From the NCBI GenBank assembly GCA_937928635.1, contig CALFWM010000044.1, positions 1 through 64,000 on the forward strand: 64,000 bases of DNA. The letters run 5' to 3'. The notes below the pieces were generated by a model. That model made no database searches and was not told the DNA's origin. It worked only from the letters and a program-made list of their open reading frames with translations. Position numbers and translations under genes: made by a program. Source of the DNA: an uncultured Sulfitobacter sp. (lineage in GTDB: Bacteria; Pseudomonadota; Alphaproteobacteria; Rhodobacterales; Rhodobacteraceae). Positions 1 through 8,884 of this stretch are shown here, piece by piece. Each line of letters starts with the position of its first letter. Positions within the stretch are counted from its first letter, which is position 1.

Positions 1-87
1 GCCCTGTCCGGTGCGAAGTCTGTTGACGAAGCCCTGGCCGCCTCACAGGCCGCTGCGGCTGCGATCATGGAAGAAGCGGGCTACTAA
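1..87 (+). CDS. C-terminal end of an ABC-transporter solute-binding protein (partial)
   Basis: Reading from base 1, an open frame codes the last 28 residues of a protein and stops at TAA (85-87). The end is alanine-rich, with ALSGAKSVDEALAAS followed by a helix ending in EEAGY. This is how many family-1 extracellular sugar/polyol-binding proteins of ABC transporters finish, so I read it as the substrate-binding component of such a transporter. The mannitol-dehydrogenase-family gene just downstream fits a polyol transporter. The start lies outside the window, and the family assignment rests on 28 residues only. Confidence 0.5.
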   Translation, partial: ALSGAKSVDEALAASQAAAAAIMEEAGY

Positions 88-109
88 GCCTGCCGCCCAA
101 ACCAACGCA

Positions 110-137
110 AAGGCCCGGGGAAAAACCCCCGGGCCTT
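110..137 (+). terminator. GC-rich hairpin terminator after the solute-binding protein gene
   Basis: An 11-bp perfect stem (bases 110-120 pair with 127-137, core GGCCCGGGG) closes a 6-base A-rich loop, 23 bases after the stop codon. There is no T-run after the stem, so it may work only partly as an intrinsic terminator. It separates the upstream transporter operon from the araC-type gene. Confidence 0.7.
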
Positions 138-343
138 ACACCCCAAGAGGTGTCGCAATGTCTGGCGTGAGCGCGAGAAATGTTCGCCGCACACCCGTTA
201 AATTGCTGATACATTCCTGATTATCATTTTACTGTGCACGGAAACCTGAGCCATGGCCGACTGCTGTATTCCTCGCTTTCCCCATGCGGGGGCCGTGCGC
301 CGGGGCAGGGCATGCACACGTGCGCCTGTCGCGCGGTAATCGC

Positions 344-1237
344 ATGTCGATCATGGTGCCAAAAATTGAGGTTGTGGACCGGGGCACGCGCTCCATCCGG
401 TATCTGGAACACGGCTGGCCGACGGAGCTGTGCCGCTGGCACGCGCATGAGGAATATGAACTGCATCTGGTGGTCGAAACCCGCGGCAAGGCCTTTATTG
501 GTGACTACATCGGTGATTTTGAGCCGGGCTATCTGTACCTGACCGGCCCCAACCTGCCGCACAACTGGATCACCGATGAAATCTACGACGAGGAACTGCC
601 GCTGCGCGATATGCTGGTGCAGTTCAGCCATGAAAGCATGGAAAAACTCGCCACAGGTTTCCCGGAATTTGCGCAGGTGCGCGACATGCTGATGTCGGCT
701 AAATCCGGCATCCTGTTTGAGGGGTTCAACCCCACCTTTGCGCGTGGCCACATGGAATCGATCCGCGATCATGAGGGGCCCGAACGCATCCTCGCCTTTA
801 TCCGTTTTTTGGTGCGCCTGAACGAACACGCCGAAAAACGCGTGCTCTCCGTGGCCAAGATGTTTCAGCCCGCCATCGGCACAAAAAATTCGGCCATCGG
901 AACGGTGGTGGATTATATCGTGGAACATTTCAAGGACGACATCACCCTGCCCAAAGCGGCCAAGATGGCCAACATGACCGAGGTGACCTTTGGCCGTAAA
1001 TTCCAGGCGGTGACAGGGCATCGGTTTACCGAATTTGTGAACCGTGTGCGTGTGGGGGAAGCCTGCGCCTTGCTCTATGCCACCGATGATATGATCAGTG
1101 CAATTTCGCACCAGACTGGGTTTCGCAACATTGCAAATTTCAACCGGCACTTTCTGAACCTCAAGGGGATGACCCCAACGCAATACCGCGAAACGGCGCG
1201 TCAGGATCTGTTTCCCGATACAGAAACCCTTCCATGA
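344..1237 (+). CDS. AraC-family transcriptional regulator
   Basis: A 297-residue predicted cytoplasmic DNA-binding regulator. The N-terminal half looks like a cupin-type ligand domain, with CRWHAHEEYELH around residues 30-41 and a GPNLPHNW strand. The C-terminal ~100 residues hold the two helix-turn-helix units of the AraC family; the second includes ISHQTGFRNIANFNRHF, ending with the typical GMTPTQYR. I chose ATG 344; an upstream ATG at 284 in frame adds 20 residues that do not look like the family, and neither start has a clear ribosome site. The stop overlaps the ATG of the mannitol-dehydrogenase-family gene (ATGA), so the two are co-transcribed. It probably activates polyol uptake and oxidation; the ligand is inferred from context. 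Confidence 0.88.
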   Translation: MSIMVPKIEVVDRGTRSIRYLEHGWPTELCRWHAHEEYELHLVVETRGKAFIGDYIGDFEPGYLYLTGPNLPHNWITDEIYDEELPLRDMLVQFSHESMEKLATGFPEFAQVRDMLMSAKSGILFEGFNPTFARGHMESIRDHEGPERILAFIRFLVRLNEHAEKRVLSVAKMFQPAIGTKNSAIGTVVDYIVEHFKDDITLPKAAKMANMTEVTFGRKFQAVTGHRFTEFVNRVRVGEACALLYATDDMISAISHQTGFRNIANFNRHFLNLKGMTPTQYRETARQDLFPDTETLP

Positions 1238-2655
1238 GCGGTGCGCGGATATCCGAAGTCTACACCACTCAATATGCGCGCTCTGATTGCGCCATTGGTG
1301 TTGTTCATCTTGGCTTTGGGGCCTTTCACCGGGCCCATCAGGCAGTTTATCTTGATGATTACATGGACAAATCTGGCGATTTATCCTGGGGCATTGCGGC
1401 GGTGAACCTGCGCGCCTCAGACGCGTTGCAGTTTCAGGCCGTGGCGCAGGAAGTGGCGCGTCATGACGGGTATTTTCTCAAATCGGTATCCGCTGACGGT
1501 GAGGTTGCCCTGCGCCGTGTACGTGCGCATCTCGCCTTTGTGGATTGGAGCGTGGAGGCCGCAAGGGCCGAAGCCTTGCTCGCAGACACCGGCGTGCATC
1601 TGGTGACCCTGACTGTTACCGAAAGCGGCTATTACACGGACCCTGACGGCAATCTGAACCTGTCTGACCCGTTGATCGTGATGGAGACAGCGGGGGGCGC
1701 GCCAAAAACAGTCTATGGGTATTTGCGCGCGGCTTTGCAGGGGCGGAAATCTGCCTCGGGCGCAGCCCTTACAATTGCGTGCTGTGACAACATTCGCCAG
1801 AACGGCAAGATGGTGCAGCGCAATCTCGCGGCCTATCTGGTGGCCTGTGGCGACATGGATTTGGCAGCCTGGGTGGCGCAAAACGTTGCGTTTCCCTGCT
1901 CCATGGTGGATCGCATCACCCCGCGCAGCGCGCCGGACCTTGCCATTGAGATAAGCGAGGTTGTGGGCGCGACCGTGACCGCCCCGATTATGGCGGAGGA
2001 TTTTATCCAATGGGTGTTGGAGGATACCACGCTGACCCCTTTGCCCGATCTGGCGCAGGCCGGGGTGACGGTGACACCTGATGTGGACCCCTATGAGGAA
2101 ACCAAAATTCGCGTGTTGAACGGCGGGCACACGGCGCTGTGCTATCTGGCCGCGTTACGCGGCATAGAAACGTTTGACGCGGCGATGCGTGTGCCCGACC
2201 TTTTGGCGCATTTTCAGGCATTTGAAACGCAAGAGGTGCTGCCCGCGCTGACCCTTGATCTGCCGTTTTCCAAACAGGCCTATCTGGCGCGCATCACCCG
2301 GCGGTTTGGCAATCAGGCCATTGGTGACACTGTGGCGCGCATTTGCGCCGATGGGATGGTCAAATTCCCGATCTTTATCCGGCCCACGCTTGAGGGCTGT
2401 CTGGCGCAGGGTATCACTCCGATTTACGCCCTGCGCAGCATTGCCAGCTGGCATCAGTTTGCCTGTCTGTCTGACGCCGGGAAAATTCCGTTTCCCTATG
2501 TCGAACCCAACTGGACCGACTTAAAGGCGATGCTGGGCACCGATGCCTTTGTCACCAGTCGCCAACTTTGGGGTGATCTGCCTGAGGCATATCCTGAGTT
2601 TGGCGAGGCCCTGCGCCGCGAGATTGCGCAGATGGCGGTCGATTGGCCGGGCTAG
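1234..2655 (+). CDS. Mannitol 2-dehydrogenase / fructuronate-reductase-family polyol dehydrogenase
   Basis: A 473-residue cytoplasmic NAD(P)-dependent enzyme of the polyol-specific long-chain dehydrogenase family, which oxidises polyols such as mannitol to ketoses or reduces sugar acids such as fructuronate. The N-terminal nucleotide-binding region carries HLGFGAFHRAHQA (from about residue 24). The catalytic signature KIRVLNGGH places Lys291, Asn296 and His299 with the K-x4-N-x2-H spacing known from Pseudomonas mannitol 2-dehydrogenase. Length matches the family (~480-490). It overlaps the araC-type gene by 4 bases, and an ABC solute-binding gene lies upstream, which favours a mannitol/sorbitol/arabitol role. 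Substrate cannot be fixed from sequence; fructuronate or tagaturonate reductase remains possible. Confidence 0.9.
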   Translation: MSGARISEVYTTQYARSDCAIGVVHLGFGAFHRAHQAVYLDDYMDKSGDLSWGIAAVNLRASDALQFQAVAQEVARHDGYFLKSVSADGEVALRRVRAHLAFVDWSVEAARAEALLADTGVHLVTLTVTESGYYTDPDGNLNLSDPLIVMETAGGAPKTVYGYLRAALQGRKSASGAALTIACCDNIRQNGKMVQRNLAAYLVACGDMDLAAWVAQNVAFPCSMVDRITPRSAPDLAIEISEVVGATVTAPIMAEDFIQWVLEDTTLTPLPDLAQAGVTVTPDVDPYEETKIRVLNGGHTALCYLAALRGIETFDAAMRVPDLLAHFQAFETQEVLPALTLDLPFSKQAYLARITRRFGNQAIGDTVARICADGMVKFPIFIRPTLEGCLAQGITPIYALRSIASWHQFACLSDAGKIPFPYVEPNWTDLKAMLGTDAFVTSRQLWGDLPEAYPEFGEALRREIAQMAVDWPG

Positions 2656-2723
2656 GGCGGTTTCCGACAAACCTCGCACCCCCAACGCCGCAGGGTTCTA
2701 TGTGTCAGGTGATATGCCGTGGC

Positions 2724-3596
2724 TCAGGTGAACTTGCGAAACAGTTTGGTGGAGTCAAACATCTCTTCCAGTTCCTGCATGCGGTCCTTGGTGCTTTCCC
2801 AGTTCAGGGTTTGCACCGCAGAGATCATGGTTTCCACCAACAGCATGGTGGTGGCGGCAGAATCCCAGGCCGAGGGCACGATGATGCGGCAGGTCAGGCT
2901 GACGTCAGCAAGGCGATGCACGGGCGAGCGCCATTGATCGGTAAAGAGCACAATCCGCGCACCCCGTGCCCGCGCCATCTGCGCGAGTTTCAGCGTGTTG
3001 TTTTCATAGCGCCGCACATCAAAAATCACAAAAACATCACCCTCATTGGCGTTGAGCAGGTAATGCGGCCAGGTGTTTGAGGTGGAGCGTACATGGGTCA
3101 GGTTGGGGCGAATGACCTGCATGTGCATAAACAGATAATCCGCCAGCGTATGGGTGATGCGCCCGCCAACGATATACAAATGGCGCGATTGATCCGCCAC
3201 CAGCGCGCAGGCCTCATCAAATGCCGCAGGGTTCAGATGGGCCAATGTGCTGCGGATATTGTCGATGACCGCATCGGTAAACCGGTTCAGGATATGCTCA
3301 GACGGGGCGGCCCCGGCCCATGTCTCATGCTTGGCCAACGGGCTTTTTGCACTGTCGCGCAGCTCCCCGCGCAATTGCGTCTGAAAGTCGGGATACCCTT
3401 TGAAACCAAGTTTTTGCACCATGCGGGCCACCGTGGGCACCGACACATTTGCGCCCTTGGCCAACGCTGTCAAAGGGCCAAGACCCGAGGCCGGGTAATC
3501 CTCAAGGATCGACAGGGCAAGCTGACGCTCGGCACGGGTCAGCGCATCCAGCTGATGCTGAATGCGGTCTGAAATGGTTTCTTGTGCATCGGCCAT
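2724..3596 (-). CDS. MurR/RpiR-family transcriptional regulator with SIS domain
   Basis: A 290-residue regulator. An N-terminal RpiR-type helix-turn-helix spans about residues 8-80 (LTALAKGANVSVPTVARMV, then the family mark LGFKGYPDFQ). A C-terminal SIS sugar-isomerase-like domain covers about residues 125-265, with LYIVGGRITHTLADYL. SIS domains of this family usually bind phosphosugars, but relatives near amine and amino-acid genes are common. It is divergent from the amidohydrolase/TRAP operon and separated from it by about 115 bases containing a palindrome, so it probably controls that operon and itself. Confidence 0.9.
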   Translation of the reverse strand: MADAQETISDRIQHQLDALTRAERQLALSILEDYPASGLGPLTALAKGANVSVPTVARMVQKLGFKGYPDFQTQLRGELRDSAKSPLAKHETWAGAAPSEHILNRFTDAVIDNIRSTLAHLNPAAFDEACALVADQSRHLYIVGGRITHTLADYLFMHMQVIRPNLTHVRSTSNTWPHYLLNANEGDVFVIFDVRRYENNTLKLAQMARARGARIVLFTDQWRSPVHRLADVSLTCRIIVPSAWDSAATTMLLVETMISAVQTLNWESTKDRMQELEEMFDSTKLFRKFT

Positions 3597-3640
3597 GAGG
3601 CGCTCCCAAATTGAGCAAAAATTATCAACGCATGTGCGTC

Positions 3641-3658
3641 TGTGATAAATTTTTCACA
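3641..3658. promoter_or_regulatory. Candidate RpiR operator: 18-bp near-perfect palindrome
   Basis: TGTGATAAATTTTTCACA reads as an inverted repeat with one mismatched pair. It lies in the divergent gap between the rpiR-type gene and the amidohydrolase gene. A second overlapping arm pair (AAAAATTATCA at 3617-3627 and TGATAAATTTTT at 3643-3654) makes a wider imperfect symmetry. A TTGACA box at 3665-3670 just beyond it could be a -35 element for the rightward operon. Binding by the neighbouring regulator is inferred from position. Confidence 0.5.
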
Positions 3659-3712
3659 ATTCTGTTGACATGACGCCCCCTTGGCAAGACCTTTTGACGG
3701 GTGGGGACAAAA

Positions 3713-4474
3713 ATGAATCATCCGATTGACGGTACATTTGGCACCAGTGTTGAGGTCAGAAACGCACAGGCCGCCTCCTCGGTTGTGCTGGTCTGCGAAC
3801 ATGCCAGCGGGCATATCCCTGTGGAATTTGACGACCTTGGTCTGAGTGAGGCCGCGCGCGCCAGCCATATCGCCTGGGACCCCGGCGCGTTGGCTTTGGC
3901 TTGTGAAATGGCCGCGCGGCTCGACGCGGTGTTGGTGGCCTCCAAAGTATCCCGTCTGGTCTATGATTGTAACCGGCCCCCCTATGCGCCCGACGCGATG
4001 CCAGCGCGCAGCGAAATCTATGATATTCCCGGCAACAGGGGGCTCAGCACCGCGCAAAAGTCACAGCGTGTCGAAGGGTTCTATCAACCGTTCTACACCG
4101 CCCTGACAGAGACGATCACCGCCAGATCGCAACCCGTCGTGATCACCATTCACAGCTTTACCCCGATTTATTACAACAGGCTCAGGTCTGTTGAGATTGG
4201 CGTACTGCATGATGCGGACAGGCGGCTGGCCGATGTGTTGCTGGCTTCCGCCGCTGATTACTTTGCGCAGAACGTGCAGCGCAATGCACCATATGGCCCG
4301 GAGGATGGCGTGACCCATACGTTAATGGCACATGCCTTGCCCCACGGCCACCTCAACGTGATGCTGGAGGTGCGCAATGATCTGCTGGCGGATGCACCCG
4401 CCATCATCACTATGGCAAGTGCCATGTCTGCATGGGTCACGGACGCGCTTGACCAACTGGGGGCGGCAGCATGA
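3713..4474 (+). CDS. N-formylglutamate amidohydrolase-family enzyme
   Basis: A 253-residue cytoplasmic zinc-hydrolase-like protein of the N-formylglutamate amidohydrolase family, which releases formate from N-formyl-L-glutamate in known members. Family marks are CEHASGHIP near the N-terminus, WDPGA, VYDCNRP, IHSFTPIY and EVRNDLL near the C-terminus. I chose ATG 3713 because a GTGGGGA ribosome site sits a few bases upstream; a GTG at 3701 is in frame. The stop overlaps the ATG of the TRAP small-subunit gene. No histidine-utilisation genes are nearby. In this operon it may therefore hydrolyse another glutamyl or formyl amide, which is inference. Confidence 0.85.
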   Translation: MNHPIDGTFGTSVEVRNAQAASSVVLVCEHASGHIPVEFDDLGLSEAARASHIAWDPGALALACEMAARLDAVLVASKVSRLVYDCNRPPYAPDAMPARSEIYDIPGNRGLSTAQKSQRVEGFYQPFYTALTETITARSQPVVITIHSFTPIYYNRLRSVEIGVLHDADRRLADVLLASAADYFAQNVQRNAPYGPEDGVTHTLMAHALPHGHLNVMLEVRNDLLADAPAIITMASAMSAWVTDALDQLGAAA

Positions 4475-4992
4475 CCGGGGCGGTGAAAACCTATATCGTC
4501 TGGGTTGACGCGATGAACTACCGCATCGGGCGGGTGGTGATGTACGGCATCTTTGTGATGATGGCGATCCTGTTGTGGTCCTCAATCTCCAAGACGTTCT
4601 TTAACCCCTCGCTCTGGACGCTTGAGGTCGCGCAATTTGCCATGGTCGCCTATTATATGCTGGGCGGCCCTTACTCGATCCAGATGGGCTCAAACGTGCG
4701 CATGGACCTGATCTATGGCAATTGGTCGGATCACAAAAAGGCGCAGATCGACGCGATGACGATCCTGTTCCTGATCGTCTATCTGATCTTTCTGCTTTGG
4801 GGGGGCTGGGAAAGCCTGATGTATTCGCTCAGCTACGGCGGGGAGCGGTCTTCCTCGGTCTGGAGGCCCTACCTTTGGCCGATCAAATCCATCATGGTGC
4901 TGGGCATCTTCCTGATGCTGTTGCAGGCGTTTTCAGAGTTCTTCAAGGACATCCTGCGCATCCGCGGCCATGACATGGGGGATAAGCTCTGA
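4471..4992 (+). CDS. dctQ: TRAP transporter small permease (DctQ-type)
   Basis: A 173-residue inner-membrane protein with four predicted transmembrane helices (about residues 22-44, 55-70, 92-115 and 135-157). This is the usual topology and length of the small permease of TRAP transporters, which couple substrate import to a sodium gradient. It overlaps the preceding amidohydrolase gene by 4 bases and the large permease gene by one base (TGATG). The three components are consecutive, so the transporter is complete. Confidence 0.9.
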   Translation: MTGAVKTYIVWVDAMNYRIGRVVMYGIFVMMAILLWSSISKTFFNPSLWTLEVAQFAMVAYYMLGGPYSIQMGSNVRMDLIYGNWSDHKKAQIDAMTILFLIVYLIFLLWGGWESLMYSLSYGGERSSSVWRPYLWPIKSIMVLGIFLMLLQAFSEFFKDILRIRGHDMGDKL

Positions 4993-6317
4993 TGTCCTAT
5001 GAGCTGATCGGGATACTGATGTTTTCCTCCATGATGCTGATGCTGCTGACCGGGCAGCGGGTGTTTGGGGCGATTGGGTTTGTCGCTGTGGTGGCGGCGT
5101 TCTTCCTCTGGGGGGATCGGGGCGGGTATGACCTTGGTTTTGCTGCCGCGATCAAGCTGATGAAGTGGTATCCGCTGCTGACCCTACCGATGTTCATTTT
5201 CATGGGATACGTGCTGTCTGAGTCGCGCATCGCGGATGACCTCTACAAGATGTTCCACGTCTGGATGGGTGGGCTGTCTGGCGGGCTTGCCGTGGGCACC
5301 ATTGGGTTGATGGTGCTGATCTCAGCAATGAATGGTTTGAGCGTCGCGGGCATGGCCATTGGCGCGACCATCGCGCTGCCCGAACTGCTGCGGCGGGGTT
5401 ATGACAAACGCATGGTGACGGGGGTCATTCAGGCAGGATCGTCCCTCGGCATCCTCGTGCCGCCCTCCGTGGTGCTGGTGCTCTATGCGATGATCGCGCG
5501 CCAACCTGTGGGGCAATTGTGGCTGGCGGGCGTGGTGCCGGGCCTCCTGATGGCAATCATGTTTGTGATCTATATTGTGGTGCGCTGCCGGTTGAACCCC
5601 GGTCTTGGCCCCGTCTTGCCCCCCGAAGAACGCGCCATGCCCATGGGGGAGAAAATCAGGTTGCTCGGCGCTGGCCTGCTGCCACTCTTCATCTTCTTTG
5701 CTATGATGGTGCCCTTTGTGAACGGCTGGACCTCTCTGGTGGAAAGCTCTGCCATTGGCGCGATTGCGGCCTTCGCGGCGGCGTTCCTCAAAGGCCGCAT
5801 GACCTATGAGGTCTTCGAGACCTCCCTGCGCAAAACCCTCGGCATTTCCTGCATGTTCATGTGGATCATCCTCGCCGCCCTCGCTTTTGGTGCGGTGTTC
5901 GATGGTCTGGGGGCCGTGAAAGCCATTGAACGCCTCTTCACCGAACAATTGGGCCTTGGTCCTTGGGCCATCCTGATCCTGATGCAACTCAGCTTTATCT
6001 TGATGGGCACCTTTCTGGATGACACCGCCATGCTGGTCATCGTTGCCCCGCTGTATGTCCCTTTGGTGGGTGCATTGGGGTTCGATCTGATCTGGTACGG
6101 CGTGCTTTACACGATCACCACGCAGATCGCCTACATGACGCCGCCCTTCGGCTACAACCTGTTCCTGATGCGCGCCATGGCCCCGCCGCAGATCACCCTG
6201 CGCGATATCTACGGATCTATTCTGCCCTTTGTCCTCGTCATGGTCGTGGCGCTGGCCACCATCATGGCCTTCCCCGAAATCGCCCTGTGGCTGCCCGGAT
6301 ACGTCTACGGAAATTAA
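4992..6317 (+). CDS. dctM: TRAP transporter large permease (DctM-type)
   Basis: A 441-residue inner-membrane protein, very hydrophobic throughout, with the 11-12 helices expected of DctM subunits. Family-like stretches include PMFIFMGYVLSES, AGSSLGILVPPSVVLVLY and GTFLDDTAMLVIVAPLYVP. It forms the substrate and sodium path together with DctQ. It starts at the TGATG overlap with dctQ, and the solute-binding gene follows 62 bases later, which is the standard order. Confidence 0.93.
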   Translation: MSYELIGILMFSSMMLMLLTGQRVFGAIGFVAVVAAFFLWGDRGGYDLGFAAAIKLMKWYPLLTLPMFIFMGYVLSESRIADDLYKMFHVWMGGLSGGLAVGTIGLMVLISAMNGLSVAGMAIGATIALPELLRRGYDKRMVTGVIQAGSSLGILVPPSVVLVLYAMIARQPVGQLWLAGVVPGLLMAIMFVIYIVVRCRLNPGLGPVLPPEERAMPMGEKIRLLGAGLLPLFIFFAMMVPFVNGWTSLVESSAIGAIAAFAAAFLKGRMTYEVFETSLRKTLGISCMFMWIILAALAFGAVFDGLGAVKAIERLFTEQLGLGPWAILILMQLSFILMGTFLDDTAMLVIVAPLYVPLVGALGFDLIWYGVLYTITTQIAYMTPPFGYNLFLMRAMAPPQITLRDIYGSILPFVLVMVVALATIMAFPEIALWLPGYVYGN

Positions 6318-6379
6318 CTAAAAGAAGACCCCGGCAACGGGGCATATCGACCAAGCACTTTAACAAAGAGGAAAGTAAC

Positions 6380-7417
6380 ATGACGACAAGACGTAAGTTT
6401 CTCACCACCGCAGGGGTCGGCGCTGCCGCGACACTGGCGAGTCCTGCAATCGTTAAAGCACAAAGTGCCATCAAGTGGCGTTTCCAGACCTATGCGGGGG
6501 CCGCATTAGGCGAACATGTGACCAAGCCTGTGATCGACTACATCAACGCCAATTCAAACGGCGAGCTTGAGGTGGAGCTGTTTTACGCCGATCAGATCGT
6601 GCCCACCGGAGAGCTGTTTCAGGCCCTGCAACGCGGCACCATCGACGGCGTGCACTCGGATGACGATTCTATGGCATCCCCGACGCCATTGCGCCAGTTC
6701 GGCGGATATTTTCCCTTTGCCACCAAGCACATCCTCGACGTGCCGGTGCTGTTCAACCAGTATGGATTAAAGGAAATCTGGGACGCAGAATACGCCAAGG
6801 TCGGCGTCAAATGGCTCTCCGCGGCCGGGCAGGACCCGTGTAACTTCAACACCAAGAAAGAGATCACCTCGGTCGCTGATCTGGATGGTCTGAAACTCTA
6901 CACCTTCCCAACGGCGGGCCGTTTCCTTGCGAAGTTCGGCGTGGTGCCGGTGAACATTCCCTATGAGGATGCAGAAGTCGCCGTGCAGACCGGTGAACTC
7001 GACGGTATGGCGTGGTCGGGGATCACCGAGGACTATACGGTCGGTTGGGCAGATGTGACTGATTATTTCCTGACCAACAACATTTCTGGTGCCTGGATCG
7101 GCTCTTGGTTCGTGAACGAGGAACGCTGGGCGGAACTGCCAGACCACCTCAAATCGGTTGTCATGGCAGGCACCGAGGCAGGCCACACCTACCGCAACCA
7201 ATGGTACTGGGGCGGCGAGGCAGCCTTGCGTGCCAATGGCGATAAGCTGGCACTCCGCTCGGTCCCTGCGGGCGAGTGGGCTGAGGTGGAAGCCGCCGCG
7301 AAAGAGTTCTGGGAAGAGGTCGCGCAAGAAGGCGAGGTGCACCAGAAGATCGTGAATATCTTCAAAGAGTACAACTCAGTCATCAATCAGGCTGGCGTAC
7401 CCTATAACTTTGAGTAG
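6380..7417 (+). CDS. dctP: TRAP transporter solute-binding protein (DctP-type, Tat-exported)
   Basis: A 345-residue periplasmic binding protein. The N-terminus (MTTRRKFLTTAGVGAAATLA, cleavage after about residue 28) is a twin-arginine signal with Arg4-Arg5, so it is probably folded before export. The conserved arginine that usually holds a substrate carboxylate in this family fits Arg181 (PTAGRFLAKFG). The sequence type resembles the mannitol/keto-acid/chloroaromatic branch of TRAP binding proteins. The start at ATG 6380 follows a clear GAGGAAA ribosome site; the open frame extends upstream but overlaps dctM. The ligand is unknown; context suggests an organic acid, amino acid or amide. Confidence 0.92.
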   Translation: MTTRRKFLTTAGVGAAATLASPAIVKAQSAIKWRFQTYAGAALGEHVTKPVIDYINANSNGELEVELFYADQIVPTGELFQALQRGTIDGVHSDDDSMASPTPLRQFGGYFPFATKHILDVPVLFNQYGLKEIWDAEYAKVGVKWLSAAGQDPCNFNTKKEITSVADLDGLKLYTFPTAGRFLAKFGVVPVNIPYEDAEVAVQTGELDGMAWSGITEDYTVGWADVTDYFLTNNISGAWIGSWFVNEERWAELPDHLKSVVMAGTEAGHTYRNQWYWGGEAALRANGDKLALRSVPAGEWAEVEAAAKEFWEEVAQEGEVHQKIVNIFKEYNSVINQAGVPYNFE

Positions 7418-7429
7418 CCAGATGCGATG

Positions 7430-7491
7430 TCCCGGGCTTGACCCGGGACCTCTAGCTGCAGCACATCAGAGGCCCCGGGTCAAGTCCGGGG
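7430..7491. repeat. Intergenic REP-like inverted repeat
   Basis: Two 24-base arms (7430-7453 and 7468-7491) are inverted copies with only a few mismatches. Each arm is built around CCCGGG...CCCGGG and so is itself a small palindrome. Elements built on CCCGGACTTGACCCGGG-type arms are widespread between genes of alphaproteobacteria. Here it sits between dctP and the synthetase gene and can fold as a long hairpin in the mRNA, where it could reduce readthrough or protect the upstream message. Confidence 0.75.
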
Positions 7492-7516
7492 CAGCGTCCG
7501 CCCAGAGGAGAGAAAA

Positions 7517-8881
7517 ATGCCTGGCATTCTCACGTTCGATGCGTTGAAAGAGGCCGTGAAAGACGGGTCTATCGACACGGTTCTGGCCTGTTTTCCGGAC
7601 ATGCAGGGCCGTCTGATGGGCAAGCGGTTTCATGGTGTCAATTTCGTTGAAAGTTCGTTCAAGGAAACCCATTGCTGCAATTATCTGCTGGCGACGGACC
7701 TTGAGATGGCCACGCCGGGTGGCTATGCGGCGTCCTCCTGGGCGGGCGGTTATGGCGATTACATCATGGCCCCGGACCTCTCCTCAATTCGCCTTTTGCC
7801 CTGGCTTGAGGGCACCGCGATGGTGCTCTGTGATATCCTTGATCACCACACCCACGCGTCCGTGCCCCATGCCCCCCGCGAAATGCTGAAAAGCCAGATC
7901 GCGCGGCTCAAAAAGCTGGGCTTTGACGCCATGATGGCAACAGAACTGGAGTTTTTCCTGTTCGAGAAGTCATTTGATGAAATCCGCAAGGGCGGCTTTG
8001 CCAATCTCACGCCGATCTCCGGCTACAACGAAGACTACGCAATCCTTCAAACCACCAAAGAGGAACATGTGATGCGGCCTATCCGCAATCACCTCTTTGG
8101 CGCGGGCCTCCCGATTGAGAATTCCAAGGGGGAGGCGGAGACCGGGCAGGAAGAATTGAATATTCGGTATGCGGACGCCTTGGCCTGTGCAGATCACCAC
8201 ACGATTGCCAAGCAGGGGGTGAAAGAAATCGCCTGGCAGCAGGGCCATGCCGCGAGTTTTCTGCCCAAGTGGCATCACGACAAGGTTGGCTCGTCCTCTC
8301 ACGTGCATCAATCGCTCTGGAAAGGTGGGCAACCGGCATTTTATGACAAAAAATCAGACCTCTGTATGTCAAAGCTCATGCAGAATTACATGGCTGGTCT
8401 GATCCACTACGCGCCCGATTACACCTTTTTCCTTGCGCCTTACATCAATAGCTACAAGCGTTTCGCCAAGGGCACCTTTGCCCCCACCAAAACAGTCTGG
8501 TCCGTCGATAACCGCACCGCCGGATTCCGCCTGTGTGGTGATGGCACCAAAGGCATCCGGGTGGAGTGCCGCATCGGCGGATCAGACCTCAACCCCTACC
8601 TCGCCCAAGCCGCGATGCTGGCCGCCGGAATCAAAGGCATTGAGGAGAAAATGCCACTGGCCCCGCCCACAACGGGCGATGTTTATGAAGATGCCATGGC
8701 GCAGGACATCCCTCAAACCCTGCGCGCCGCCACAGAAACCTTGCGCAACTCGATCTTCCTGCGCGCGGCATTTGGCGATGCGGTGGTCGATCATTACACC
8801 CGCTGTGCCACATGGGAACAGGAAGAATTTGACCGCGTTGTCACCGATTGGGAAATCGCGCGCGGCTTTGAAAGGGCTTGA
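7517..8881 (+). CDS. Glutamine synthetase-fold gamma-glutamyl ligase
   Basis: A 454-residue cytoplasmic ATP-dependent ligase of the glutamine synthetase superfamily. Visible are the N-terminal beta-grasp part (FPDMQGRLMGKRF), the metal-binding ELEFF strand, the GSSSHVHQSLW segment holding catalytic His, and the ATP/glutamate loop NSYKRFAKGTFAPTKTVW. It lacks the features of the nitrogen-assimilating GlnA and resembles the PuuA/GlnT-type enzymes that join glutamate to amines, such as polyamines, ethanolamine or methylamine. The iron alcohol dehydrogenase starts 3 bases after its stop. This pairing points to gamma-glutamylation of an amino alcohol or amine before oxidation; the substrate is inferred only. 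Confidence 0.85.
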   Translation: MPGILTFDALKEAVKDGSIDTVLACFPDMQGRLMGKRFHGVNFVESSFKETHCCNYLLATDLEMATPGGYAASSWAGGYGDYIMAPDLSSIRLLPWLEGTAMVLCDILDHHTHASVPHAPREMLKSQIARLKKLGFDAMMATELEFFLFEKSFDEIRKGGFANLTPISGYNEDYAILQTTKEEHVMRPIRNHLFGAGLPIENSKGEAETGQEELNIRYADALACADHHTIAKQGVKEIAWQQGHAASFLPKWHHDKVGSSSHVHQSLWKGGQPAFYDKKSDLCMSKLMQNYMAGLIHYAPDYTFFLAPYINSYKRFAKGTFAPTKTVWSVDNRTAGFRLCGDGTKGIRVECRIGGSDLNPYLAQAAMLAAGIKGIEEKMPLAPPTTGDVYEDAMAQDIPQTLRAATETLRNSIFLRAAFGDAVVDHYTRCATWEQEEFDRVVTDWEIARGFERA

Positions 8882-8884
8882 ACG

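Noticed and set aside
224-1183. Long minus-strand open frame (319 codons) opposite the araC-type gene
   Set aside because: It lies wholly over a convincing AraC-family gene. Its translation is His/Gly-rich with no recognisable motif, as expected of an antisense shadow in GC-rich DNA.
3641-3658. CRP/FNR-type site at the TGTGA...TCACA palindrome
   Set aside because: The half-sites are 8 bases apart instead of 6, so a CRP-family site is unlikely. A site for the adjacent RpiR-type regulator fits better.
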